A stretch of 31,763 nucleotides of DNA from DATLZM01 sp035559315 (lineage in GTDB: Bacteria; Actinomycetota; UBA4738; HRBIN12). Of this stretch, positions 14,681-22,209 are shown piece after piece. Both the position numbers and the translations under genes were made by a program. Within the stretch, counting starts at the first letter, position 1. The number at the start of each line of letters is the position of its first letter. The notes beneath the pieces were generated by a model. That model was not told where the DNA came from and did not search any database. It saw only the letters and a program-made list of their open reading frames with translations. Location of the stretch: NCBI GenBank assembly GCA_035559315.1, contig DATMBJ010000036.1, forward strand, positions 1 to 31,763, read 5' to 3'.

Positions 14681-17350
14681 GTGGTCATCAGCAAGCTCGC
14701 GACGATCGGCGAGGGGCGCAAACTGAAGCGCCTCGAGCAGCTCGTCGGCATCGTGAACACGTTCGAGCCGGAGGTCGAGGAGCTCTCCGACGCCGAGCTC
14801 GCGGCGAAGACCGAGGAGTTCCGCCGACGCCTGGCGGACGGGGAGACCCTCGACGACCTCCTGCCCGAGGCCTTCGCCTGCGTCCGGGAGGCGGCGCGGC
14901 GCACGATCGGCCAGCGGCACTTCGACGTGCAGGTGATGGGCGCGATCGTGCTGCACGAGGGGAACATCGCCGAGATGAAGACCGGCGAGGGGAAGACCCT
15001 CGTCGCCACGATGCCCGCCTACCTGAACGCCCTCACCGGCAAGGGCGTCCATGTGGTCACCGTCAACGACTACCTGGCGAAGCGCGACTCGGAGTGGATG
15101 GGGCCGATCTACCGGGCCCTCGGGCTCACGGTGGGTCTGATCCAGGCCCACATGACCCCCGCCCAGCGCCGCCCGGCCTACGCGGCCGACGTCACCTACG
15201 GGACGAACAACGAGTTCGGCTTCGACTACCTCCGGGACAACATGGCCATGCGCCTGGAGGACACGGTCCAGCGCGGCCACCACTACGCCATCGTGGACGA
15301 GGTGGACTCGATCCTGATCGACGAGGCCCGCACCCCGCTCATCATCAGCGGCATGGTGGCGGACTCGGCGAAGTGGTACCAGACGTTCGCGCGGATCGCG
15401 CCCCGGCTCCGGCGCGACGAGGACTACGAGATCGACGAGGCCAAGCGGACGGTCGCGATCACCGAGGAGGGGGTCCGGAAGGTCGAGGAGTACCTCGGGA
15501 TCGAGAACCTCTACGACCACGTGAACACGCCCCTCGTACACCACCTCCACAACGCGATCCGGGCCAAGGAGCTCTACAAGCGCGACGTCGACTACATCGT
15601 CCGCGACGGCGAGGTCAAGATCGTGGACGAGTTCACCGGCCGGGTCCTCGAGGGCCGCCGGTACTCCGAGGGCCTCCACCAGGCCATCGAGGCGAAGGAG
15701 GGCGTCCGCATCAAGGAGGAGAACCAGACCCTGGCCACGATCACGATCCAGAACTACTTCAAGATGTACGAGAAGCTCGCCGGCATGACCGGCACGGCCA
15801 AGACCCAGCAGGCCGAGTTCGAGCAGGTCTACGGCCTCAGCGTGGTCGAGATCCCCACCAACCGCCCGATGATCAGGGTCGACCACCAGGACGTGATCTA
15901 CAAGACCGAGGAGGCGAAGTGGCGCGCGGTGGTCGAGGACATCGCGGAGCGCCACGCCCGCGGCCAGCCGGTCCTGGTCGGGACCATCTCGATCGAGAAG
16001 TCCGAGAAGCTCTCCCGCTACCTCGAGCGCCGGGGCATCCCGCACCACGTCCTCAACGCCAAGCACCACGAGAAGGAGGCGATGATCGTCGCCCAGGCGG
16101 GGCGGAAGGGCGCGGTGACCGTCGCGACGAACATGGCGGGCCGGGGCGTGGACATCCTCCTCGGCGGGAACCCCGAGTACCTCGCCCGCCAGGAGATGGC
16201 GGCGAAGGGCTGGGACAACGACCGGTACCTCCTGTTCGAGATGGACGAGGAGGAGCGGCGGGCCTACGAGGCGGAGTTCGAGCCGATCTACCGGAAGTAC
16301 AAGGCGCAGACGGACGCGGAGCACGAGGAGGTCGTGGCCCTCGGGGGGCTGTACGTCCTCGGCACGGAGCGGCACGAGTCCCGCCGGATCGACAACCAGC
16401 TCCGCGGTCGCTCCGGCCGCCAGGGCGACCCCGGCGAGTCCCGCTTCTACCTCTCGCTCGAGGACGACCTGATGCGGATGTTCGCGAGCGACCGGATCGC
16501 CTCGATCATGGAGCGGCTGAAGTGGCCGGAGGACGAGCCGATCGAGGCCCGGATGGTCACGAGGGCGGTGGAGAGCGCGCAGAAGCAGATCGAGGAACTG
16601 AACTTCGAGCGCCGCAAGAACGTGCTCAAGTACGACGACGTGATGAACACCCAGCGCCGGGTCATCTACGGCGAGCGGCGGAAGATCCTCGAGGGCCACG
16701 ACCTCCGGGCCGAGGCGCTCGAGATGGTGTCCGAGGTGGTGGGCGAGCTCGTCTCCCGCTACGTCCCCGCCGACGTGTTCCCCGAGGAGTGGGACCTCGA
16801 CGGCCTCCTCGCGGGGCTGTCGGAGATCTTCCCGGTCCGCTCCACCAAGGCCGACCTCGCCGCGCTCGGGTCCGCCGAGGAGGTGTCGGAGCGACTGGTC
16901 CAGGAGGCCCTCGAGGCCTACGAGGCCAAGGAGCGGGCCCTCGGGGCCGAGGTGATGCGGGAGCTCGAGCGGATGGTGCTGCTCTCGATCATCGACACGA
17001 AGTGGCGCGAGCACCTCTACGAGATGGACTACCTGCAGGAGGGGATCCACCTCCGGGCCTACGCGCAGCGGGACCCGCTGTCGGAGTACCAGCGCGAGGC
17101 CTACGCGATGTTCGAGGAGCTCGTCCAGGGCATCCGCCGCGAGTTCGTCCGCTACATCTACCGCGTCGAGCTGGTCCGCCAGGACGAGCCGGCCAGGCCG
17201 CGGCCGCAGCGGGTCGCGCTGAACCGGGGGGAGCGGGCGGCCGAGGCCGCCGCGGGGGGAGCGGCGAAGTCCCAGAAGATCGGGCGGAACGCACCCTGCT
17301 GGTGCGGCTCGGGGAAGAAGTACAAGAAGTGCCACGGGGCCACGGCCTGA
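14681..17350 (+). CDS. secA: Preprotein translocase ATPase SecA
   Basis: An 889-residue motor of the Sec pathway, which pushes unfolded preproteins through SecYEG. MKTGEGKT (99-106) is the Walker A motif; VDEVDSILIDEARTPLIISG holds the DEAD-like box. TMAGRGVDILLGGNP and the LRGRSGRQGDPGESRFYLSLED stretch mark helicase domain 2, and the preprotein-binding, scaffold and wing regions follow in the usual order. The C-terminal SEC-C motif has Cys873, Cys875, Cys884 and His885, a complete zinc site for SecB or ribosome contact. Length and domains match canonical SecA1. It starts at GTG 14681 after GGAGGG. Confidence 0.98.
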   Translation: MVISKLATIGEGRKLKRLEQLVGIVNTFEPEVEELSDAELAAKTEEFRRRLADGETLDDLLPEAFACVREAARRTIGQRHFDVQVMGAIVLHEGNIAEMKTGEGKTLVATMPAYLNALTGKGVHVVTVNDYLAKRDSEWMGPIYRALGLTVGLIQAHMTPAQRRPAYAADVTYGTNNEFGFDYLRDNMAMRLEDTVQRGHHYAIVDEVDSILIDEARTPLIISGMVADSAKWYQTFARIAPRLRRDEDYEIDEAKRTVAITEEGVRKVEEYLGIENLYDHVNTPLVHHLHNAIRAKELYKRDVDYIVRDGEVKIVDEFTGRVLEGRRYSEGLHQAIEAKEGVRIKEENQTLATITIQNYFKMYEKLAGMTGTAKTQQAEFEQVYGLSVVEIPTNRPMIRVDHQDVIYKTEEAKWRAVVEDIAERHARGQPVLVGTISIEKSEKLSRYLERRGIPHHVLNAKHHEKEAMIVAQAGRKGAVTVATNMAGRGVDILLGGNPEYLARQEMAAKGWDNDRYLLFEMDEEERRAYEAEFEPIYRKYKAQTDAEHEEVVALGGLYVLGTERHESRRIDNQLRGRSGRQGDPGESRFYLSLEDDLMRMFASDRIASIMERLKWPEDEPIEARMVTRAVESAQKQIEELNFERRKNVLKYDDVMNTQRRVIYGERRKILEGHDLRAEALEMVSEVVGELVSRYVPADVFPEEWDLDGLLAGLSEIFPVRSTKADLAALGSAEEVSERLVQEALEAYEAKERALGAEVMRELERMVLLSIIDTKWREHLYEMDYLQEGIHLRAYAQRDPLSEYQREAYAMFEELVQGIRREFVRYIYRVELVRQDEPARPRPQRVALNRGERAAEAAAGGAAKSQKIGRNAPCWCGSGKKYKKCHGATA

Positions 17351-17358
17351 GCGCCGTG

Positions 17359-17386
17359 GCCCCCTCGCCGGAGGGCCGGCGGGGGC
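17359..17386 (+). terminator. Hairpin after secA
   Basis: GCCCCC-(TC)-GCCGG (17359-17371) pairs with CCGGC-GGGGGC (17376-17386) around the loop AGGG, with one 2-base bulge. It lies 8 bp after the secA stop and between convergent genes, so it may work in both directions. No U-run. Confidence 0.55.
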
Positions 17387-17426
17387 TCCCCGCCGACCCT
17401 CACCGCACCAGGATCCCGCCCCTGCC

Positions 17427-18185
17427 TCAGAGGCACTGGCGGCAGGGCTGGCCGTTCACCGAGATCACCGACCCGCCGCTCGGCTCATCGAAGACGGACG
17501 ACTTCGGCGTGAGGTGCCCGTGGCGGCGGACGATCGTGACGTCCTCCGTGGCCCCGCCGAGGCGGCCGGTGAATCCAGCCCGGGCCGCGATCGCGTACCA
17601 GGGGAGCGTCGCGCCCTGCTCGCGGATCGCGGCCATCGAGTTCTCCAGCATCGAGCTCGACAGCCCCGACCGCAGGCCCTGCTTCGCGTAGTACGCGGCG
17701 GCGCGCACCCAGGCGATCGCGGCAAGGCTGGCCCCCTGCTCCCGGACGGCGGCGGTCGAGTTCTCGAACGCCGAGCCGACCTGGGGCAGCACCGCCCCCT
17801 GCTCCCGGACGGCGGCGGTCGAGTTCTCGAACGCCGATCCGACCGAGGAGGTCGTACCGCCGAGGCGGCCGGTGAACCCGGCCTGGGCCGCGACCACGTA
17901 CCAGGGCAGGGTCGCGCCCTGCTCCCGGACGGCGGCGGTCGAGTTCTCGAACGCCGATCGGAGCTGGGGCAGGGTCGCCCCCTGCTCCCGGACGGCGGCG
18001 GCCGAGTTCTCCCAGATCGCCGTCGGCGACTGCGCTCGGACCGTCGGGACGGCCCGCTCCTCGAGGACCTCGCGGGTCACGAGGACCCCGACCGTGAGCC
18101 CGACCGCGAGCCCGATCGCCGTGAAGCCGGCGACGATGCTCCGCAGGTGCGCCGGGCGTCCGAGGGTGAGGGTTCCGGTGGTCAT
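17427..18185 (-). CDS. Membrane-anchored protein of nested 21/40-residue repeats (unrecognised family)
   Basis: A 252-residue protein I do not recognise. Residues about 15-36 form one transmembrane anchor. The core is five near-identical 16-mers of the form (F)ENSTAAVREQGATLP at 58-73, 79-94, 119-134, 140-155 and 180-195. Their spacing alternates 21, 40, 21, 40, so the real unit is a 61-residue block holding two copies plus a 24-residue linker. Two linkers are nearly the same (WYVVAAQAGFTGRLGG at 95 and WYAIAARAGFTGRLGG at 196); the one at 156-179 is diverged. It ends in CRQC. Start ATG 18185 has AGGAAGGGGG at good spacing; an extension to 18212 is unlikely. The repeats are conserved in DNA too, suggesting recent duplication. 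It lies downstream of the Crp gene behind a 367-bp structured leader. An extracellular coiled or helical scaffold is a guess. Confidence 0.82.
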   Translation of the reverse strand: MTTGTLTLGRPAHLRSIVAGFTAIGLAVGLTVGVLVTREVLEERAVPTVRAQSPTAIWENSAAAVREQGATLPQLRSAFENSTAAVREQGATLPWYVVAAQAGFTGRLGGTTSSVGSAFENSTAAVREQGAVLPQVGSAFENSTAAVREQGASLAAIAWVRAAAYYAKQGLRSGLSSSMLENSMAAIREQGATLPWYAIAARAGFTGRLGGATEDVTIVRRHGHLTPKSSVFDEPSGGSVISVNGQPCRQCL

Positions 18186-18365
18186 GGCGTCCCCCTTCCT
18201 GTCGACTCCCACCCCATCGGGACGACCCTAGGCCCACGGCGGGGCAGGTTCGGTGCCGGCGGCCACCGGCCGGGGGTGCCCTCCGACACCCCGCGCCGCG
18301 GCGCTGCTCGGTCCGGACGGGCGCCGAGGGAACGGGGAAGGCCGGGGCGCGGGGGGAAAACCGAC

Positions 18366-18395
18366 GGGCCGGCCGGGCGATCGCCCGGCCGGCCC
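18366..18395 (-). terminator. Perfect 30-bp palindrome with T-run, intrinsic terminator for minus-strand transcription
   Basis: Two 15-bp arms meet without a spacer at the central GCGATCGC. On the minus strand the palindrome is followed by GTCGG and TTTT (18360-18357), the best terminator tail in the window. It would end the Crp transcript, or attenuate read-through into the repeat protein gene. Confidence 0.6.
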
Positions 18396-18508
18396 TCGTT
18401 CCGGAGAGGGGGGTGCCTCGCCGGTGGCTCTCGGGGCAGCGGCAGCCCCGCTCGTCATCGCTCCGCTGCCTCGGGGAGGAACCTACCGACGGTGCTAGAC
18501 GGGCTTCC

Positions 18509-18522
18509 GTGACGCGCAGCAC
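18509..18522 (-). promoter_or_regulatory. Putative Crp-type site upstream of the repeat protein
   Basis: On the minus strand GTGCTGCGCGTCAC fits the shared form GTGNC-N3-CGTCAC except for one base (T for C at the fifth position). It lies in the long leader, 324 bp upstream of the start, just after the Crp gene stop. Confidence 0.35.
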
Positions 18523-18552
18523 CGGGCTCCGGTGACGTCCGCCAGCCCGGCT

Positions 18553-19266
18553 CTACAGCCCCGCGATCCTCGCCAGGGCCTCCACCTTCCGCAGCACGTA
18601 CCGGCGGCCCTCCCTCCCCACCAGGCCGCGCCGCTGGAACTCCGAGAGGATGCGGGTGACGTTCTCCCGGCTCCCGCCGCACAGGCTCGCCAGGTCGGCG
18701 TGGGTGACGATCGAGGGGACCAGCGCGTCGTCGTCCGGGAGCTCCTCGAGCGAGGGGCTCACGAGCTGGATCAGCCGCTTCGCCACCCGGCCCTTGAGGT
18801 CGAGGAAGAGGAGGTCGTCGACGAACGCCTCGTGCGACTGCACCTGCCGGGCCAGGGCGCGGAGGAGGGCTCGCGTGGCGTTCCACTCCTCGGCGAGGAA
18901 GGCCATGAACACGTCGTGGCCGGTCGCCCACACCCTCGAGTCGTCGAGGGCCAGGGCCGAGGCCGTGCGCGGGAGCTCGCCCACCACGCCCAGCTCGCCG
19001 ATCAGCTGGGGCCGCTCGACGGTCGTGTGGAGCTGCCGGTGCCCGCTCGTCGAGATCGAGCTGATCTCGACCCGTCCCTCGACCAGGAACAGGACGCTGG
19101 TGGCCTCGTCGCCCTGGTGGAACAGGTAGGTGCCCGCGCGGTAATGGCGGACCGTGCCGCGGGCCGCGAGTCGCCGGAGCGTGGCCGGGGGGACGTCCTC
19201 GAACGGCGGGGCGGCGGCCATCACGCGCTCGATCCCCTCGACGGTGGGGGCTACTGCCCTGGCCAT
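18553..19266 (-). CDS. Crp/Fnr family transcriptional regulator
   Basis: A 237-residue regulator. The N-terminal cyclic-nucleotide-binding domain (about 18-125) has GTYLFHQGDEATSVLFLVEGRVEI and a phosphate-binding cassette LIGELGVVGELPRTASALA (88-106) with the conserved Glu91 and Arg100, so cNMP binding is plausible. No Fnr-type cysteine cluster is present. A long helix follows, then the winged helix-turn-helix (about 187-216: VTHADLASLCGGSRENVTRILSEFQRRGLV). ATG 19266 gives the usual N-terminus, but ATG 19356 with AAGGAGG upstream is possible and adds 30 residues. Sites resembling its operator occur at 18509, 19623, 19670, 19693 and 23003. Confidence 0.9.
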   Translation of the reverse strand: MARAVAPTVEGIERVMAAAPPFEDVPPATLRRLAARGTVRHYRAGTYLFHQGDEATSVLFLVEGRVEISSISTSGHRQLHTTVERPQLIGELGVVGELPRTASALALDDSRVWATGHDVFMAFLAEEWNATRALLRALARQVQSHEAFVDDLLFLDLKGRVAKRLIQLVSPSLEELPDDDALVPSIVTHADLASLCGGSRENVTRILSEFQRRGLVGREGRRYVLRKVEALARIAGL

Positions 19267-19384
19267 GCCACGAAGCCTACCCAGCCCGCCCGTCGCCGGG
19301 AAGGGCGCGGCGCCGACCGTCGCGAGGGGGTGGGTGTCCGTGGCGCGTCCGTCCATCGGGCGGAGGGCTCCTCCTTGGGAACGA

Positions 19385-19410
19385 GGAACCGGGCCGAGAG
19401 GCCCGGTTCC
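19385..19410 (-). terminator. Hairpin between the 43-residue basic protein gene and crp
   Basis: GGAACCGGGCC (19385-19395) and GGCCCGGTTCC (19400-19410) are perfect 11-bp arms around GAGA. It starts 21 bp after the stop of the small gene and likely ends its transcript, leaving crp with its own promoter. No U-run. Confidence 0.6.
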
Positions 19411-19430
19411 CGCCTGCTCGCGAGGCCGCG

Positions 19431-19562
19431 TCAGGACTTCTTGAGCTGCCGCATCTGCCGGCGCTGACGCTTCGTGACCCGGGTCGCCGCGGTCTTCGTC
19501 GCCTGCGACTTGGTCGACTTGGCGGCCGGCTCCTTCGGCGTGATCTGCTTCTTCTCCGCCAC
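19431..19562 (-). CDS. Small Lys/Arg-rich protein (43 residues)
   Basis: A short gene. GTG 19562 follows GAAGGGGG with a 7-base gap, a good ribosome-binding site. The 43 residues start VAEKKQITPKEPAAKST and end RVTKRQRRQMRQLKKS, with more than a third Lys or Arg and no hydrophobic segment. It is likely a nucleic-acid- or ribosome-associated small protein, but I recognise no family. Coding support comes from the clean start site, the terminator hairpin after the stop, GC-rich third positions, and three Crp-type sites upstream. It could be spurious, being short and of low complexity. Confidence 0.6.
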   Translation of the reverse strand: MAEKKQITPKEPAAKSTKSQATKTAATRVTKRQRRQMRQLKKS

Positions 19563-19622
19563 CTCGTCACCCCCTTCGTCGGGCGGGCACCTCGCATCCT
19601 CCGGCGCCCATCACGGTTCTTC

Positions 19623-19638
19623 TGTGCCCTGCGTCACG
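19623..19638 (-). promoter_or_regulatory. Putative Crp-type site upstream of the small basic protein
   Basis: TGTGCCCTGCGTCACG fits TGTGA-N6-TCACA loosely and the local form GTGNC-N3-CGTCAC exactly. Its centre is about 68 bp upstream of the GTG at 19562. Confidence 0.5.
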
Positions 19639-19669
19639 TGTCCGGATGTGATATCCGGCAACACCCCGT

Positions 19670-19685
19670 TGTGACGGCCGTCACC
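19670..19685. promoter_or_regulatory. Putative Crp-type site (best match)
   Basis: TGTGACGGCCGTCACC has a perfect inner palindrome GTGACGGCCGTCAC and matches TGTGA-N6-TCAC. It lies between the end of the protease operon and the small basic gene. Confidence 0.55.
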
Positions 19686-19692
19686 TCGGGGA

Positions 19693-19708
19693 GGTGACCA
19701 GCGTCACC
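19693..19708. promoter_or_regulatory. Putative Crp-type site
   Basis: GGTGACCAGCGTCACC, GTGA-N6-TCAC. It overlaps the stop codon of the zinc-finger gene and lies 23 bp, about two helical turns, from the 19670 site, so cooperative binding on one DNA face is possible. Confidence 0.5.
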
Positions 19709-19997
19709 CGCCCGGCTCCCCATCCGGGGTCGCGCCTCCCGACCGGGGCGGCTCCGAGGGGCCCCCGCCGACCGACCCCGCGGCGCGGGGCTCGTCCAGC
19801 TCGGGGAGGTCCAGGAGGTCGGGCCGGGGACGGCACTCGCCGCAGAACAGCGCGTCCTCGACCACGAGGGCCCGGGTGTGCTCGCTCGCGAGGAGCTCCA
19901 GGATGTAGGGGAGCGTCCGGACGTGGTCCTCGCACACCGCGCGACCGCAGAAGCGGCAGACCCCCACCGCGGTCCTCCGGCAGTGCCAGCAGTCCAC
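19704..19997 (-). CDS. Small B-box/DUF2180-like zinc-finger protein
   Basis: A 97-residue protein from GTG 19997, preceded by GGGGGAGGG at 8 bases. The N-terminal half is a Cys/His zinc module: CWHC, CRFCGRAVCEDH and, after a helix (YILELLASEHTRALVV), FCGEC. The C-x2-C...C-x2-CG-x3-C-x2-H order resembles B-box-like DUF2180 proteins. The last 35 residues are Pro/Gly/Glu-rich and probably disordered. It starts 32 bp after the metalloprotease stop, making it the third gene of the operon. An adaptor role for the protease is inferred only from position. Confidence 0.78.
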   Translation of the reverse strand: MDCWHCRRTAVGVCRFCGRAVCEDHVRTLPYILELLASEHTRALVVEDALFCGECRPRPDLLDLPELDEPRAAGSVGGGPSEPPRSGGATPDGEPGG

Positions 19998-20029
19998 GCC
20001 CGCGCCCTCCCCCGGGACGAACCGACGCC

Positions 20030-22207
20030 CTAATGCTGCCACGGTCCGGCGGCCTCGGGCGCCGGACGGAGCGTCCCCCGGGCGAAGGCCCCGGCCACCA
20101 CCCGGCGGAACCCGTCCCGGTCGAGCCGGAACACCCTGGCCGGCGTGAGCGCGCGGACCGTCGCCGTCCTCGGGACGTCGCGGAGGAGCGCGATCTCCCC
20201 GAAGTAGGACCCGGGCCCGAGCTCTCGCACCCTGACCCCGTCCTCGAGGACCTCGAACCGCCCGGAGCCCACCGCGTAGAAGGCGTCGCCCTCCTCCCCC
20301 TGACGTACGAGCTCGGTCCCGGGGGCGACCCGCATCCACCGGCCGCGCGCGGCGAGCGTCCCGAGCTCGTCGAGCTCGAGGTGCGAGAAGCACGGCAGGG
20401 CCCGGAGCTCCTCGATCGCCTGGGCGGTCGGCAGGAGGGCCGGCAGCCGAGCCCGGTCCGCGAGGAGCCGCTCGAACGTCCCCCGGTCGACCTCGAAGAG
20501 CTCCGCGTCCGTGCTCGCCCGGACCGTCGCGGAGCGCGGCGCGGCCTCGACCAGCCCGAGCTCGCCGAAGGACTCGCCCCTGCCGAGCGTCCGGAGCACG
20601 CGCTCGCGCCCGTCCGGGAGCTCCTCCACGACCTGCAGGATCCCCTGCCGCACGACGTACAGCGCGTCGGCCCGCTCGCCCTGCCGCACGACCGCCCGCC
20701 CGGCGGGGACGGTCCGCAGCCGGACCCGTCCGGCGAGGTCGCCGAGGGTCTCCTCGTCCAGGCCCCCGAAGAGCGCGAGCCCGTCGATGAGCTCGGCGGC
20801 CTCCACCCGCCACCGGGTCTCGAGCCGGAAGCGCGCCCGCCGCCAGGCCGCCCTGGCCCGCCGGCCGACGGCCCGGGCCGCCCGGATCCCGCCGCGGATC
20901 GCGGGTCCCCCGACGAACAGGGCGAGGGCGAGGAGCAGCGCGCGGCCGAGCGCGCCTCCTCGCCAGAGGGCGGTCACCAGCCCGCCGAAGATGACCCACC
21001 AGAAGAACGCCGCGGTCCAGACGGAGAACGCGGTGAAGGCGATCCCGGCGAGCCCGTAGGCGAGGAGGCCGACCTCGCCGCGGCCCAGCGGCTCCCGGGC
21101 CCGGAGCTTCCGGAGGAGGTCCTCGCGGAGGAAGGCGAGGGACCGCTGCCGGAGGTCCGGCACCTGGATCAGGTCCGAGGCGATCCAGTACCCGTCGAGC
21201 TCGAGGAACGGGACCAGGTTCATGAACAGCACGAAGTAGTTGAGGACGCAGAAGCGGTAGAGGGTCGGGGCGAGTGGCCCCTCCGGGAAGGCCCACACGG
21301 CGAGGGCGGCGGTGCCCGCCGCCACGAGCTCGGCGAACGGTCCGCCGAACGCCTGGAGGATCCGCTGCCGCCGCTCGAGCATCAGGCCCTCCGAGGCGTC
21401 CACGAAGAACGCGGGGGAGCCGAAGTAGAGCATGAAGCCCGCGCTCTTCACCCGGCGGCCGTAGTGGACGAGGGTGAGGGCGTGCCCCAGCTCGTGGAGG
21501 AACGTGAGGAGGTAGCCCAGCGCGAGCAGCGCGAGGGACTCCGCGACGGGGGAGGTGCCGGTGAGCGCGAACCCCCCGGAGCGGTGGACGGAGGCGAACG
21601 CGAGGAGCCCGGCCGCCGAGAGGATGGCCATCGCGCCCACCGCCGCGGGGTGGTAGAGGCGCCGCAGGCCGTGGTCGTGGAGGAAGCGGACCAGCCGGTC
21701 GGCGCCCCGCCACTCGATCGAGAGGGTCCGGAGCGCCCGCCGCGCCGCCCGCGTGATGCGTGACCCGGGCTCGAGGGCCCGGCGGAGCGCCTCGTCCACC
21801 CGCACGGGGCGCGGGTCGAGGAACCCCTCCTGGCGGAGCAGCTCGACCAGGTCTGCGACCCCCGACAGGTGGAGGTCGCCCCGATCGCGGAACCGCTCGA
21901 CCACGATCTCGCGGACCGTGCGGGTGCCGTCCATGAGCCGGAGGACCTCGACGTCCTCGGGGTCGAGGCGGTAGAAGACCTGGTCCCGGGGGTTCCCGAT
22001 CATCGCGTACCGGCCGCCCCACCGGAGGGCGAACTCCTTGATCTCCACGTCGGGCGCGAGGCGGGGCCGCGACCGGGCCGGGTCGATCCGGGTGGCGACG
22101 GCCTCCCACACGTCGGCCGCGTCGGGAGAGCGGGGCCGGGAGGCCAGCAGGGCCCAGACGCCGCCCGGCCCCCCCACGGGGTGTGGACCCCGGCCCGGCC
22201 CTCCCAT
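20030..22207 (-). CDS. M50-type membrane metalloprotease with two cyclic-nucleotide-binding domains
   Basis: A 725-residue multidomain membrane protein. Residues about 50-132 look like a PqqD-like winged-helix domain (FALRWGGRYAMIGNPRDQVF..., DVEVLRLMDGTRTVREIV). The membrane part (about 185-435) holds HELGH (238-242), the zinc-protease motif, inside a hydrophobic helix, and the distal NLVPFLELDG (330-339, Asp338) that supplies the third ligand in site-2-protease relatives. Two cNMP-binding domains follow: about 475-590 with FGELGLVEAAPRSATV (Glu549, Arg558) and about 600-705 with FGEIALLRDVPRTATV (Glu671, Arg680). Both keep the Glu and Arg that hold the cyclic phosphate. I infer ligand-gated intramembrane proteolysis, or peptide export as in PqqD/M50 proteins. 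ATG 22207 starts 2 bp after the upstream stop; the open frame beyond is non-coding. Confidence 0.88.
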   Translation of the reverse strand: MGGPGRGPHPVGGPGGVWALLASRPRSPDAADVWEAVATRIDPARSRPRLAPDVEIKEFALRWGGRYAMIGNPRDQVFYRLDPEDVEVLRLMDGTRTVREIVVERFRDRGDLHLSGVADLVELLRQEGFLDPRPVRVDEALRRALEPGSRITRAARRALRTLSIEWRGADRLVRFLHDHGLRRLYHPAAVGAMAILSAAGLLAFASVHRSGGFALTGTSPVAESLALLALGYLLTFLHELGHALTLVHYGRRVKSAGFMLYFGSPAFFVDASEGLMLERRQRILQAFGGPFAELVAAGTAALAVWAFPEGPLAPTLYRFCVLNYFVLFMNLVPFLELDGYWIASDLIQVPDLRQRSLAFLREDLLRKLRAREPLGRGEVGLLAYGLAGIAFTAFSVWTAAFFWWVIFGGLVTALWRGGALGRALLLALALFVGGPAIRGGIRAARAVGRRARAAWRRARFRLETRWRVEAAELIDGLALFGGLDEETLGDLAGRVRLRTVPAGRAVVRQGERADALYVVRQGILQVVEELPDGRERVLRTLGRGESFGELGLVEAAPRSATVRASTDAELFEVDRGTFERLLADRARLPALLPTAQAIEELRALPCFSHLELDELGTLAARGRWMRVAPGTELVRQGEEGDAFYAVGSGRFEVLEDGVRVRELGPGSYFGEIALLRDVPRTATVRALTPARVFRLDRDGFRRVVAGAFARGTLRPAPEAAGPWQH

Positions 22208-22209
22208 GG

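Larger units (their letters stand above)
18186..18552 (-). promoter_or_regulatory. Long structured leader of the repeat protein gene
   Basis: No gene fits in this 367-bp gap. Read on the minus strand it contains a helix GGTGCT/AGCACC (18518-18523 with 18491-18496), an inner ACGG-AAGC-CCGT, a helix GGCAGCGG/CCGCTGCC (18463-18470 with 18435-18442), then a 30-bp palindrome followed by GTCGGTTTT. This resembles an RNA element followed by a terminator ahead of the repeat gene. I cannot assign it to a riboswitch class. Confidence 0.4.

Noticed and set aside
17600..18020. CRISPR-like or satellite DNA repeat
   Set aside because: The spaced DNA repeats are codons of the repeat protein: they keep frame, spacers are not unique, and the period is 63/120 bp.
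18435..18523. c-di-AMP (ydaO) riboswitch
   Set aside because: GGTAGG is present on the minus strand, but the conserved CCGTCAGCTAACC-like part is absent, so I leave the leader unassigned.
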